From Deltaproteobacteria bacterium (GTDB lineage Bacteria > Desulfobacterota > Syntrophia > Syntrophales > Smithellaceae): a stretch of DNA of 20,820 nucleotides. Shown in pieces: positions 6,367-13,999 of this stretch. A program made the translations under genes and the position numbers. The notes under the pieces are model-generated. The model had not been told where the DNA came from and made no database searches. It saw only the letters and a list, made by a program, of their open reading frames with translations. The stretch covers positions 1-20,820 of the forward strand of contig SBEK01000054.1 of NCBI GenBank assembly GCA_009668925.1. Reading direction: 5' to 3'. The number at the start of each line of letters is the position of its first letter. Within the stretch, counting starts at the first letter, position 1.

Positions 6367-8370
6367 ATGGATGGCCGCATCCCGGAAAATAAGGCATTTT
6401 GCTGTGAACGTCAGGAATTGCAGGATATAGATGAATCCCAATATCATGTGATTCTGAACCACGCGAACGATCCGGTTTTCATTCACCACCTGCCCCGGGA
6501 CCGGAATGTGCCGGAAAAATTTATCGAAGTAAACGACGCGGCGGTGAGCGCGCTGGGGTATACAAAGGAAGAGCTTCTCCGGATGAGCCTCGCGGATATC
6601 GTCGCGCCGGATACGGCCGCCCTGACGCCCGCGAATATGGAAACGCTGTTGCGGGACAAGCGGGCCATCTGGGAGGGAACGTATGTCAGCAAGGACGGCC
6701 GCAGAATCCCCGTAGAAACGCACAATGTGCTCTTCTATCTCCATCGCCGGCCGGTGATCGTCTCCACGGCCAGAGACATCACAAAGCGCACGCAGGCCCA
6801 GGAGGAAATCCGCAGAAAGGCCCAAGAGCTGAAGTTCATTGCCGAGCACGTGGGCGACATCATCTGGCAGATGGACTCGAGTGTTTATTTTACCTACGTC
6901 AGCCCGGCCATAGAAAGAATCCTGGGCTATCCACCGTCGGAGGTTGTCGGCCGCAACCTGTTTTCGTTCCTTACGCCGCGGGGGGCAGAGAAGGTTTCGG
7001 CCGTCTGGCTGGAATGGTACCGGCAACTGTCCGCGGGTGAACAGCGCGACGAACTTCTTTTCGAAATGGAAACCGTCCGCAAGGATGGCCGTATCCTCTG
7101 GATGGAAGTCCAGGCGCGTCCTTTGATCGACCGCACCGGCGGGATTATCCAGTATCACGGCGTCTCCAGAGACATCACCCAGCGCCGCCAGGGAGAGCAG
7201 GAGCGCCGGCAGCTGCAGGAGAGGCTGGCGCGCGCCGAAAAAATGGAGTCCCTCGGGATTCTGGCGGGAGGCGTTGCCCATGACCTCAACAACGTGATGG
7301 GGGTTATTGTCGGATATGCGGAATTGCTCTCGCGAAAAATGCCTCCGGATGACACGCTTAACAGGTATGCCGCGAACATCTTGAAATCCAGCGAGAAAAG
7401 CGCGGCCATCATCTCGGACCTTCTGACCCTGGGCCGCAGAGGGGTGACGGTGCGTCAGCTCATAAATTTAAATGCCGTGGTTATGGAATATCTCCAGTCG
7501 CCCGAGTTCGAAAAACTGAAAACGTATCATCCGGGCACCGTCTTTACAGCCGATCTTGCCCGGGATGTCATGTCCATCGAGGCCGCGCCTGTTCACATCG
7601 GCAAAACCGTTATGAATCTCATGTCCAATGCCGCGGAAGCCATTGCCGCAGACGGAAATGTGACCATCAGGACGCAGAGATGTTCCTTCGACAAGCCTCA
7701 GCCGGGATATGAGGAAATTCAACCGGGGGATTATGTTGTCCTAACGGTGTCCGACGACGGCCAGGGCATTTCCCGGGAGGACATCGGAAAGATATTTGAG
7801 CCCTTCTATACAAAAAAGGTCATGGGCCGGAGCGGGACGGGTCTGGGGCTGGCCGTCGTCTGGGGGACGGTGAAAGATCACGGAGGCTACATCGACGTAC
7901 AAACCGGAGAAGGGAAAGGAAGCTCTTTCTCCGTCTTCTTCCCGGCCGCCAGCGGAGAGATCGCCAGCGATGACAGGAAGACGGAGCCCGCTTCTTATAA
8001 GGGCCGGGGGGAATCCATTCTGGTCGTGGATGATGTTCCGGATCAGCGAGAAGTCTCCGCAGCTATGTTGAAAAACCTTGGCTACAGCGTCCGGACCGTG
8101 TCCGGCGGAGAGGAAGCCATGGCCTTCCTCCGCAATCAGTCCGTTGATCTGGTGGTTATCGACATGATCATGGCTCCGGGCATGGACGGCCTGGACACTT
8201 ACAGGGAAATCATCCGGATCCGGCCGGGGCAGAAGGCGATCATCGTCAGCGGTTTTTCCGAAACGGACCGCATCAGAGAAGCCCGGCAACTGGGGGTGGG
8301 AGCCTATCTCCATAAACCTTACACGCTGGAGAAGATCGGCCAGGCGATCCGCAGCGAACTCGACCGGTAA
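6367..8370 (+). CDS. PAS-PAS hybrid sensor histidine kinase with C-terminal receiver domain
   Basis: The 667 residues form two PAS domains (about 25-140 and 155-275), a dimerisation domain with phospho-acceptor H305 in LAGGVAHDLNNVM, and a HATPase domain with N box (NLMSNAAEAI, 416-425), G1 (DDGQGIS, 463-469), F box (IFEPFYTKK) and G2 (GTGLGLAVV, 490-498). The C-terminal receiver (550-665) has acidic D555/D556, phospho-acceptor D599, S628 and K650, all intact. There are no transmembrane segments, so this is a soluble cytoplasmic sensor. Phosphate would pass from H305 to D599 and then probably to a separate Hpt protein or regulator, none of which is in the window. The second PAS is followed by the usual PAC motif (GVSRDITQRR). 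Start ATG 6367 has AAGGA about 10 nt upstream. The signal is unknown. Confidence 0.93.
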   Translation: MDGRIPENKAFCCERQELQDIDESQYHVILNHANDPVFIHHLPRDRNVPEKFIEVNDAAVSALGYTKEELLRMSLADIVAPDTAALTPANMETLLRDKRAIWEGTYVSKDGRRIPVETHNVLFYLHRRPVIVSTARDITKRTQAQEEIRRKAQELKFIAEHVGDIIWQMDSSVYFTYVSPAIERILGYPPSEVVGRNLFSFLTPRGAEKVSAVWLEWYRQLSAGEQRDELLFEMETVRKDGRILWMEVQARPLIDRTGGIIQYHGVSRDITQRRQGEQERRQLQERLARAEKMESLGILAGGVAHDLNNVMGVIVGYAELLSRKMPPDDTLNRYAANILKSSEKSAAIISDLLTLGRRGVTVRQLINLNAVVMEYLQSPEFEKLKTYHPGTVFTADLARDVMSIEAAPVHIGKTVMNLMSNAAEAIAADGNVTIRTQRCSFDKPQPGYEEIQPGDYVVLTVSDDGQGISREDIGKIFEPFYTKKVMGRSGTGLGLAVVWGTVKDHGGYIDVQTGEGKGSSFSVFFPAASGEIASDDRKTEPASYKGRGESILVVDDVPDQREVSAAMLKNLGYSVRTVSGGEEAMAFLRNQSVDLVVIDMIMAPGMDGLDTYREIIRIRPGQKAIIVSGFSETDRIREARQLGVGAYLHKPYTLEKIGQAIRSELDR

Positions 8371-8401
8371 GCCCTCGGCAAGACGGCACCGCGGCCGCCG
8401 C

Positions 8402-8995
8402 TTAATGAACAGGAAACACGGCGAAGATCACGGCGCTCCAGACCGAGTGGGAAATAATCACCATCGTCAAATCCCGTTTCCACAAATAGAGCGCGCCCCA
8501 AAACGCACCGGCGACGTAGGCCGCCATCGTCAGCATAAAGTTCAGAGAAAAAATGTGGATGCTGCCGTAGATGAATGTTGTGAGAATAAAGCCGGCGGCG
8601 TTGCCGTATTTGCCCATCAGGTTCTCCTGCAGAAAACCGCGCCAGAAGATTTCTTCGCCGGGGCCGGTGATCAATAAAAGAAGAAAGAAGATGAGCGCCT
8701 TGTTCGTATTCGTCCCCATACCGTAAATGCCGCCCACCTGCGTGGTCGCGTGCGGAACGATATAGGGTGAAAGAACAAAGCCCAAATAAAAGATGCCGTA
8801 AAGAACGGCTGCGGATATCAGACCGAGGACGGCCGACCGGAGGGAAAAAACGATCTTCGGTTTTTGCCAGTAAAAGGAATAGGCGCAGATTAACACGACG
8901 GAGAAACCGATTTTCGCCCAGAAGTTGCCCCAGGCCAGACCGAAGGTGAAAGCCCAGCACACAACGGTCAGGGCCACCGCGCCCCAGATCTTCAT
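8402..8995 (-). CDS. CPBP family intramembrane glutamic protease (Rce1/Abi-like)
   Basis: About 197 residues, highly hydrophobic with six or more membrane segments. The family motifs are present: EExxxR as GEEIFWRGF (motif 1), a His in FIYGSIH (motif 2) and the C-terminal SHSVWSA (motif 3). Members cleave substrates within the membrane, as in CAAX processing or bacteriocin self-immunity; many bacterial ones have no known substrate. An in-frame TTG at 9010 exists, but ATG 8995 is preferred: it overlaps the upstream stop codon as ATGA and has GGATGG 7 nt before it. That overlap means translational coupling with the prenyltransferase gene. Both encode integral membrane proteins, so a shared role in isoprenoid or membrane metabolism is possible but unproven. 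Confidence 0.87.
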   Translation of the reverse strand: MKIWGAVALTVVCWAFTFGLAWGNFWAKIGFSVVLICAYSFYWQKPKIVFSLRSAVLGLISAAVLYGIFYLGFVLSPYIVPHATTQVGGIYGMGTNTNKALIFFLLLLITGPGEEIFWRGFLQENLMGKYGNAAGFILTTFIYGSIHIFSLNFMLTMAAYVAGAFWGALYLWKRDLTMVIISHSVWSAVIFAVFPVH

Positions 8996-9885
8996 AGACG
9001 AACCATCCAATCCAGAAAGAGCGCCAGCATCAACAGAACACCGAACACGGTGTCAAACTGGGCGGTCAACGCATCCGCCATGTCCGGCGTTTCGCGCTTA
9101 AAGGTTTTAAGCAGACTCCAGGCCTTGGGCACGGAAAGGAAAATGATGAGTCCCCACACACTCATCATGCCCAGGACGATCATGCCGAAAACGTAAATGT
9201 AGGCGGCTAAAATCAATCCGGCAAAGATCAGAAAACTATTCTTGAGTCCCACCATGATGCTGACCGTTTTTACGTTTTGCCGGGAATCAAAAGCGATATC
9301 CCGCATGTTGTTGGCAAAAAGGACCAGGGCGACCAGAATGCCGAAAGGGACGGAAACAAGCAGCGGCTTGAGCGACAGGGTCTGGATTTGAACCGCATAA
9401 GCGCCCGAAACCATGAGAGGGCCCCACATCAGAAAAACGGCAATCTCGCCCAGGGCGCGGTACTTGAATCTAACCGGTCCCGCGGTATAGAAGATGGCCG
9501 TCGCCAGACCCACCACACCGATCCAGATGACATGCCACGATCTCATCCACGCAATCACAAGACCGATCGCGGCCGTGAGCGCGAACAAAACGATAGCTTC
9601 CGTCAAAACCTCCCGGGAGGTCAGCATCCCGGAAATGATGGGCTGCGGCCGGTACTTGGCCGTCGGCGCATCCGGTGTATCAATTTCATTTTTTGTATCA
9701 AAATAATCATTGATGACATTGGCCGCCGCATGAAAAAAAACAATGCCCACGGCGGTGGCCACAAACCACGGCCAGGATACCTCTCCGACCTCGGCCGCCA
9801 GCAGCGTGCCGACGGAAACGGAAATGAGCGACATGGTGAAGGACCAGGGTCTGGCCACAAGGATGTATTTGCTAAACTGTTTCAT
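8992..9885 (-). CDS. UbiA/MenA family polyprenyltransferase
   Basis: The 297-residue membrane protein has about eight to nine helices. Both aspartate-rich motifs of the UbiA superfamily are intact: NVINDYFD (56-63) and NNMRDIAFD (192-200), which bind the Mg2+-diphosphate of the prenyl donor. The second motif, followed by QNVKTVSIMVG, is close to the MenA form (NNxRDxxxD...KT), favouring 1,4-dihydroxy-2-naphthoate octaprenyltransferase in menaquinone synthesis. No other men gene is in the window, so a related UbiA enzyme remains possible. Start ATG 9885 has the purine-rich GGAAAAAGG just upstream. The CPBP gene follows with an ATGA overlap. A promoter candidate lies at 10075-10103, giving a leader of about 180 nt. 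Confidence 0.88.
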   Translation of the reverse strand: MKQFSKYILVARPWSFTMSLISVSVGTLLAAEVGEVSWPWFVATAVGIVFFHAAANVINDYFDTKNEIDTPDAPTAKYRPQPIISGMLTSREVLTEAIVLFALTAAIGLVIAWMRSWHVIWIGVVGLATAIFYTAGPVRFKYRALGEIAVFLMWGPLMVSGAYAVQIQTLSLKPLLVSVPFGILVALVLFANNMRDIAFDSRQNVKTVSIMVGLKNSFLIFAGLILAAYIYVFGMIVLGMMSVWGLIIFLSVPKAWSLLKTFKRETPDMADALTAQFDTVFGVLLMLALFLDWMVRL

Positions 9886-10189
9886 AACCTTTTTCCTTTT
9901 GAAAATCTTGATCCCTACGCGGGACGAGTGTTCATTCTCTGCAGTTTACTGCGAAATATTATCATTCAATTCATGCCCCGGCAGCTGGCGGCGAGGCCGT
10001 TTTAATTACCTTGTGGAGGTTTTCCCTCGCAAGACATGCCGGACCTTACGCAGATCAAAACAACAAGGTAGCGAAGTCTAGTGATATCTATTTTCCGTGT
10101 CAAGTTTTTTGTCGTCAAGCGTCCCGGCCCGCGAAACCGCGATATCCGCCGTGCACGGCGCCGGACTGAAAAGAATCGTCTCCGCTTGT
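9886..10189. other. Gene-free stretch between prenyltransferase and GNAT genes
   Basis: These 304 bases hold no convincing reading frame. They contain the probable promoter for the prenyltransferase (10075-10103, minus) and a perfect 14-bp palindrome CGCCGTGCACGGCG at 10147-10160, about 30 bp past the end of the GNAT gene. The palindrome has no T-run and is not a standard terminator; it may mark the end of that transcript or bind a protein. The segment between 9900 and 10060 shows nothing I recognise. Confidence 0.4.
10075..10103 (-). promoter_or_regulatory. Sigma70-type promoter for the prenyltransferase-protease operon
   Basis: On the minus strand TTGACA (10098-10103) and TAGACT (10075-10080, four of six matches) are separated by 17 nt. 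The leader to ATG 9885 would be about 180 nt, long enough for regulation, though I see no recognisable riboswitch. Confidence 0.5.
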
Positions 10190-10675
10190 TTACAGCACCT
10201 TCTGCCAATAGCCGACATCAATCCACCGGCCGAACTTAAATCCGACTTCCTCAAAGTGGGCCACCCTCCTGAGGCCGAATTTTTCGTGCAGTGCAATGCT
10301 GCGTTCATTGGGCAGGGCAATTCCGGCGACGGCGACATGCACCCCTCTGTCCCGGAGAGCGGCAAACAGCGCTTCGTAGAGCTCACTTCCCAGGCCGCAG
10401 CCAACATGATCTCTGTGGACGTAGACGGCGGTTTCGACGGAAAAGCGATAGGCCGAACGCGTCTTCCATGGGTGGGCATAGGCGTAGGCGGCTACCTGCC
10501 CCGAACGATCCGCCGCCAGCCACGGCAAAGACGAGGAAAGCACTTCGCTTATCCGGTCCGCCATCTGTGAGGAGGTCACTTCCCGCTCCTCAAAGGTGAT
10601 CACCGTATGGGCGATATAGGGATTGTAAATCCCGGCGATGTCGCCGGCGTCATCGACCGAAGCCATCCGAATCAT
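10190..10675 (-). CDS. GNAT family N-acetyltransferase (phosphinothricin/amino-acid acetyltransferase type)
   Basis: The 161 residues align by eye with the PAT/MnaT group: IYNPYIAHTVITFEE (16-30), PWLAAD (51-56), AYAYAHPWKTRSAYRFSVE (63-81), acetyl-CoA motif AVYVHRDHVGCGLGSELYEAL (83-103), ALPNERSIALHEKFGLRRV and the ending GFKFGRWIDVGYWQKVL. Such enzymes acetylate the amino group of methionine sulfoximine/sulfone or related amino acids using acetyl-CoA. One oddity is that the pyrophosphate loop reads VGCGLG instead of the usual RGRGIG, losing the arginine at its first position. The start was set at ATG 10675 because GGAAGGAGG lies just upstream; an upstream in-frame extension of 32 codons is low-complexity and lacks an SD. 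The gene stands alone, divergent from the acyl-CoA synthetase at 10830. Confidence 0.9.
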   Translation of the reverse strand: MIRMASVDDAGDIAGIYNPYIAHTVITFEEREVTSSQMADRISEVLSSSLPWLAADRSGQVAAYAYAHPWKTRSAYRFSVETAVYVHRDHVGCGLGSELYEALFAALRDRGVHVAVAGIALPNERSIALHEKFGLRRVAHFEEVGFKFGRWIDVGYWQKVL

Positions 10676-10734
10676 GCCGCCTCCTTCCTGCCCCGACAAA
10701 TGAATTCTCCCGGATGATACCCCCGACCTTCCGC

Positions 10735-10761
10735 TTGACAGGCCCTGACAATTTCTATAAT
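10735..10761 (+). promoter_or_regulatory. Promoter with perfect hexamers for the acyl-CoA synthetase gene
   Basis: TTGACA (10735-10740) and TATAAT (10756-10761) are both perfect, but the spacer is only 15 nt, shorter than the preferred 16-18. Transcription would begin near 10768, about 60 nt before ATG 10830. The short spacer could make it activator-dependent. Confidence 0.55.
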
Positions 10762-10829
10762 CATCCTGCAAAAAAATCTACCTGTTTCGTCTCGAAGCAT
10801 TCGCGTTCGCGGACCGAAAGGAATGAACC

Positions 10830-12224
10830 ATGACCATTGATTTAAGGCCTTTATTTCATCCCGAGTCTATTGCCATTATAGGAGCATCAGCGGATAAAAG
10901 CAAATTCAGTACGCTCGTTGTCGCGGTCATGGATATGCTGGGATACAAGGGCCGTTTATACTTGGTCAATCCCAACACCAATGCCATCTTCGGCAAAAAG
11001 GTTTATGCAACCGTATTGGACATTCCCGACCCGGTGGATCTCGCCGTTATCTTCGTTCCCTCCCGCTTCGTCATGTCGGCCATTCAGGACTGCGCCGGGA
11101 AAGGGGTGAAAACCGCCATCATCCACAGCGCGGGATTCGCGGAACTTGGAGACGAAGGACGGTCCCGGCAGGAAGCCATCACCCGGGCCGCCGCGACTTC
11201 GGGGATGCGCATCGTGGGACCCAACTGCATGGGTGTCACGTCGCCCTCATCAGGGATCAATATGGTGACCGCGCATTCTCCCAAAGTCTTTGCAGGGAAT
11301 GTGGCTTTCGCCGGTCAAAGCGGATGGGCGACGGAATACGCCATCGTTACGGGCACCGAAAGAGGCCTGGGGTTTAACACGGTCGTATCCTGCGGTAATC
11401 AGGCAGATTTGAGCATCACCGACTATCTCGATTATTTTGGAGCCGACCCCCAGACCCGGGTGATCGGCGCTTATGTTGAAGGATTCAAAGACGGCGCGCG
11501 CTTCGCTGCGACAGCTCAGGAAGCCGCCCGCCGCAAGCCCGTTATCATCTGGAAAGCGGGGCTAATGAATTCCGGCGCCCGCTTTGCGCGGTCGCATACG
11601 GGATCGCTCGCGGGGAACGGAGAAATTGCCAGAACGATTCTCCATCAGATAGGCGTTACGGCGGCCGTCGATATCGAGGATGCGATGGATGCCATGGTGG
11701 CCTTTAATACACCCTACCTTCCCCAGGGCAGGAGAGTAGGCGTCATCGTTTCGACGGGCGGCATCGGCGTGGCGGCCTGCGACGCCTGCGAAGCCGCGGG
11801 GCTGGAAATCCCGGATCTTCCCGGCGATGTCCACGAACAATTGATGGATTTCTTAAGGCAATACCTCCCGCCTTTTGCGGGAAGTTCGAATCCCATAGAC
11901 CTCGTCTGGGCTCCCGCCGGCCAGAAGCAGGAAATTCTCAGCCGCTCGCTGGAATTGATGGCGCCCTGGGTGGATGCTCTCATCTGCGCGATCTATCCCA
12001 ACGGGGAAGATCATCATGATGAGTTTGCCGGTTTCTTCGCTGAAATGGTCCGGCAAATCAAGAAACCGATTCTGACCGTGCCGCCTTACGGGTATGCCAT
12101 GCAGACATTTATGCAGTATAGCACCAGGTACGGCGTGCCTTCTTTCACCAGCATCGAGAGGGCCGTCCGGGCGCTCGGCCATCTCATCCGCCGCTCGGAA
12201 TGGTTGAAGGATGTGCCGGGCTGA
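10830..12224 (+). CDS. NDP-forming acyl-CoA synthetase, alpha-type subunit (CoA-binding/CoA-ligase domains)
   Basis: The 464 residues match the alpha part of ADP-forming acyl-CoA synthetases and of succinyl-CoA synthetase. An N-terminal CoA-binding Rossmann domain (SIAIIGASADKSKFS, 13-27; YLVNPNTNAIFGKKVY, 44-59) is followed by the ligase domains with IVGPNCMG (128-135), AGQSGWATEY and the phospho-histidine segment RSHTGSLAG with H256. Enzymes of this class interconvert acyl-CoA plus ADP and phosphate with free acid plus ATP, which suits anaerobes that save energy at this step. No ATP-grasp (beta) domain is fused and no beta gene lies nearby, so a partner must be encoded elsewhere or the protein works differently. 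Start ATG 10830 has AAAGGA about 8 nt upstream. A related paralog lies at 18569-20014. Confidence 0.88.
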   Translation: MTIDLRPLFHPESIAIIGASADKSKFSTLVVAVMDMLGYKGRLYLVNPNTNAIFGKKVYATVLDIPDPVDLAVIFVPSRFVMSAIQDCAGKGVKTAIIHSAGFAELGDEGRSRQEAITRAAATSGMRIVGPNCMGVTSPSSGINMVTAHSPKVFAGNVAFAGQSGWATEYAIVTGTERGLGFNTVVSCGNQADLSITDYLDYFGADPQTRVIGAYVEGFKDGARFAATAQEAARRKPVIIWKAGLMNSGARFARSHTGSLAGNGEIARTILHQIGVTAAVDIEDAMDAMVAFNTPYLPQGRRVGVIVSTGGIGVAACDACEAAGLEIPDLPGDVHEQLMDFLRQYLPPFAGSSNPIDLVWAPAGQKQEILSRSLELMAPWVDALICAIYPNGEDHHDEFAGFFAEMVRQIKKPILTVPPYGYAMQTFMQYSTRYGVPSFTSIERAVRALGHLIRRSEWLKDVPG

Positions 12225-12230
12225 AAAGGC

Positions 12231-12243
12231 CGGGAATATCCCG
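12231..12243. terminator. Small hairpin between convergent genes
   Basis: CGGGA-ATA-TCCCG is a 5-bp stem with a 3-nt loop placed exactly in the 22-bp gap between two convergent genes. It lacks a T-run on either strand, so a terminator function is only a guess from position. Confidence 0.25.
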
Positions 12244-12246
12244 CCG

Positions 12247-12696
12247 TCATCCGCCGCGAAAAAACACATAAAGAAAGATGATGATCGCTAAGACGGAGAT
12301 GCCGATGATCAGTGTCCGTATATTAAAACCGGCGGGTCTGATGACGGCCGGCTTTCCCGTAGAGATGTTTGTGAACAATTCAGGCCCCGCCGCCGGATCA
12401 CTTCCGACAGCCGCTGTCAGGATGTCGTCGGGCGCAGTCCCGGTTTGGGCCGCCTTTAACACGTTTTCGTAATGCCTCCGGACATCCTGAGGCATCGCGT
12501 CAATGCCGCCGTATTCTTCGCCGTTGAAAATAATTTTGGTCTGCACCGCTACGGACGGCATGAGTTTGCCTAAGCCCGTGTGAGAAGCCATGGCCTTTTC
12601 GAAAGCACTCCGGATATCAGACGGCATCTCTTCGACGGAGTCATATTCTTTTCCGTTGACCTTGAATTTGCGTTTCACGTTTACACTGACGCTCAT
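12247..12696 (-). CDS. Hypothetical tail-anchored protein with a duplicated NG-EY-MP-DxR motif
   Basis: This 149-residue protein is not a family I recognise. A motif occurs twice: FKVNGKEYDSVEEMPSDIR (11-29) and IIFNGEEYGGIDAMPQDVR (56-74), sharing hydrophobic-x-x-NG-x-EY-x4-MP-x-D-hydrophobic-R followed by a helix (SAFEKAM and RHYENVL). A linker near 85-120 leads to one hydrophobic C-terminal segment (about 125-145) ending FFRGG, so most of the protein would face the cytoplasm with its tail in the membrane. The start is ATG 12696, with GGAGG 7 nt upstream; a GTG directly before it is too close to the SD. It is convergent with the acyl-CoA synthetase gene. No function is proposed. Confidence 0.75.
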   Translation of the reverse strand: MSVSVNVKRKFKVNGKEYDSVEEMPSDIRSAFEKAMASHTGLGKLMPSVAVQTKIIFNGEEYGGIDAMPQDVRRHYENVLKAAQTGTAPDDILTAAVGSDPAAGPELFTNISTGKPAVIRPAGFNIRTLIIGISVLAIIIFLYVFFRGG

Positions 12697-12793
12697 CACG
12701 TTTCCTCCCCGATGTGTTAGTCACGGACAAAAAAATACAGGGGATCCGCAATGCAGGCGATGCAGGAACGCGCGCTTTTAACAGCGGTCCGTT

Positions 12794-13081
12794 TCACTTC
12801 ACCGGTTCAAGATCCCCGGAACCGTCAATCTTTCGCCGATCGTCGCCGGGCAGAGGCTTAAACGACTCCGATTTCTTCAATGCCGGCCGGACGCCGGATC
12901 GAGGGAGCGCCTGCGGCTTCACCGGCGCCTGCAATCCCTTTCGGGGCTCAACCGCAGGCGGGGTTTTTCTTCCGGAGATCCCGCCTTCCGGCTCGCGCAA
13001 AGCGACCGGTCCGGCAACGGCGACGGTCGAAAGAACGCCCAGACATAAGACGGCGGTGAAAATGGACAAAATGGTTTTCAA
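12794..13081 (-). CDS. Small secreted basic, proline-rich protein with TTG start
   Basis: The 95-residue protein begins with a clear signal peptide: MKTILSIFTAVLCLGVLSTVAVAG, with likely cleavage after AVA near residue 23. The mature part (about 72 residues) is rich in Pro, Lys, Arg and Gly, with no cysteines and no recognised domain; it is probably disordered and periplasmic. The start codon is TTG at 13081. It is chosen because a perfect AGGAGG lies 6 nt upstream, it puts the signal peptide exactly at the N-terminus, and no in-frame ATG or GTG is nearby. It lies 97 bp downstream of the tail-anchored protein's start on the same strand, transcribed ahead of that gene. Function unknown. Confidence 0.6.
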   Translation of the reverse strand: MKTILSIFTAVLCLGVLSTVAVAGPVALREPEGGISGRKTPPAVEPRKGLQAPVKPQALPRSGVRPALKKSESFKPLPGDDRRKIDGSGDLEPVK

Positions 13082-13414
13082 GATGACCCTCCTGAAGTTT
13101 AGTCAGCAAGCCGCGCTCAGATGAAAGCAAACAACCATATCCGAATATTTTTTTCAATACAAAGTCACTTCTTGCTTTTGCGTGAGGTGCACCTGTCTTC
13201 AGGTGGGGGCACAATGGCGCGGCCCCCCGTCGAGACTGGAATTGGCCGGCATCAACCGCTCCGATCACGACCATTCAAAATGCATCAATTGATATCTTGA
13301 ATCACATCTTCTATTATATTAAAATCACTTGTAAAATTGGAAAATAGTTGCTAAGTGAAACGTCAATGAGACGAAGTGCAATTGAGCCGAAACCATAACT
13401 AGGGAGGGGTGCTG
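13082..13414. other. Divergent gene-free stretch with a perfect hairpin
   Basis: These 333 bases separate two divergent genes for secreted proteins. They contain a perfect hairpin, CACCTG-TCTT-CAGGTG (13190-13205), extended by GTG/CAC (13187-13189 and 13210-13212) around a bulge of four G. They also contain the promoter of the plus-strand gene (13297-13325), with a 10-bp palindrome ATCAATTGAT at 13284-13293 next to its -35. The rest is AT-rich and shows nothing else. Confidence 0.4.
13297..13325 (+). promoter_or_regulatory. Promoter for the PsbP-like secreted protein gene
   Basis: TTGAAT (13297-13302) and TAAAAT (13320-13325, five of six matches) have a 17-nt spacer. The leader to ATG 13415 would be about 80 nt. 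The palindrome ATCAATTGAT at 13284-13293 just upstream could bind a regulator. Confidence 0.45.
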
Positions 13415-13984
13415 ATGAAGCAGTATTTCCGTATCGGTTTTTATTTCGTGCTGATTTTGGGCTTTGCTGTTTCAGCACACACACAAGCTGCAGCATCGGG
13501 GAAAATCAACCTCGCAAAGATATTCAAGGAGCCTGGGTTCGGTTACACGATTGATCTCCCCCCTGATTGGGTTTATGACATCCAGCCGGGAAAAACGATC
13601 GTGTTCAGCGGACCGTCCGGCACAAAGGCATGGTTTTCTACGGTGAGCATCCAAAACCTGCGCTCCGTAAAATCAGGCGGGAAGTATGCCGATGTAAATG
13701 CCCTGATCAATGAATTCAAGGCCCAACTCAGGGCTGCTGGTGATACCAAGTTCTCGGACGAAGAAATCGTCTACTATCGCAAAAACAATACAAGCCTCCA
13801 GGGCAAGCAGTTCATGGCCGAATACACCACGGACAAAACGAGGTTCAAACAGTGGCTCATCATTATCCCGAGGTCGAATGGAGACCTATTCCATGCGTGG
13901 TTCTACACCTCCCCCATAAACCAATATAATGACTTTTTGGATATTGCGAAGGCCATGCTCGACTCATGGATGCTGATCGAATAG
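13415..13984 (+). CDS. Secreted protein, possibly PsbP-like fold
   Basis: The 189-residue protein starts with a signal peptide (MKQYFRIGFYFVLILGFAVSAHTQAAA, cleavage near 27). The mature part opens with EPGFGYTIDLPPDWVYDIQP, followed by VFSGPSGTKAWFSTVSIQNL and later YRKNNTSLQGKQFMAEYTT and a final helix DFLDIAKAMLDSWML. The pattern of a small beta-sheet protein beginning with a FGYTIDLPPDW-type segment is common to PsbP/DUF1795-like proteins. The match is by eye and the function is unknown. It would be periplasmic. Start ATG 13415 has GGGAGG 7 nt upstream; GTG at 13409 overlaps that site and is unlikely. The gene has its own promoter and stands alone. Confidence 0.72.
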   Translation: MKQYFRIGFYFVLILGFAVSAHTQAAASGKINLAKIFKEPGFGYTIDLPPDWVYDIQPGKTIVFSGPSGTKAWFSTVSIQNLRSVKSGGKYADVNALINEFKAQLRAAGDTKFSDEEIVYYRKNNTSLQGKQFMAEYTTDKTRFKQWLIIIPRSNGDLFHAWFYTSPINQYNDFLDIAKAMLDSWMLIE

Positions 13985-13999
13985 CAAAGTCGATTCGCC

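Noticed and set aside
6334..7281. Minus-strand open frame of 315 codons
   Set aside because: It is antisense to the PAS domains of the histidine kinase; the composition is that of a shadow frame.
9277..10005. Plus-strand open frame of 242 codons
   Set aside because: It is antisense to the prenyltransferase, very rich in Arg, Asn, Gly and His, and has no motif.
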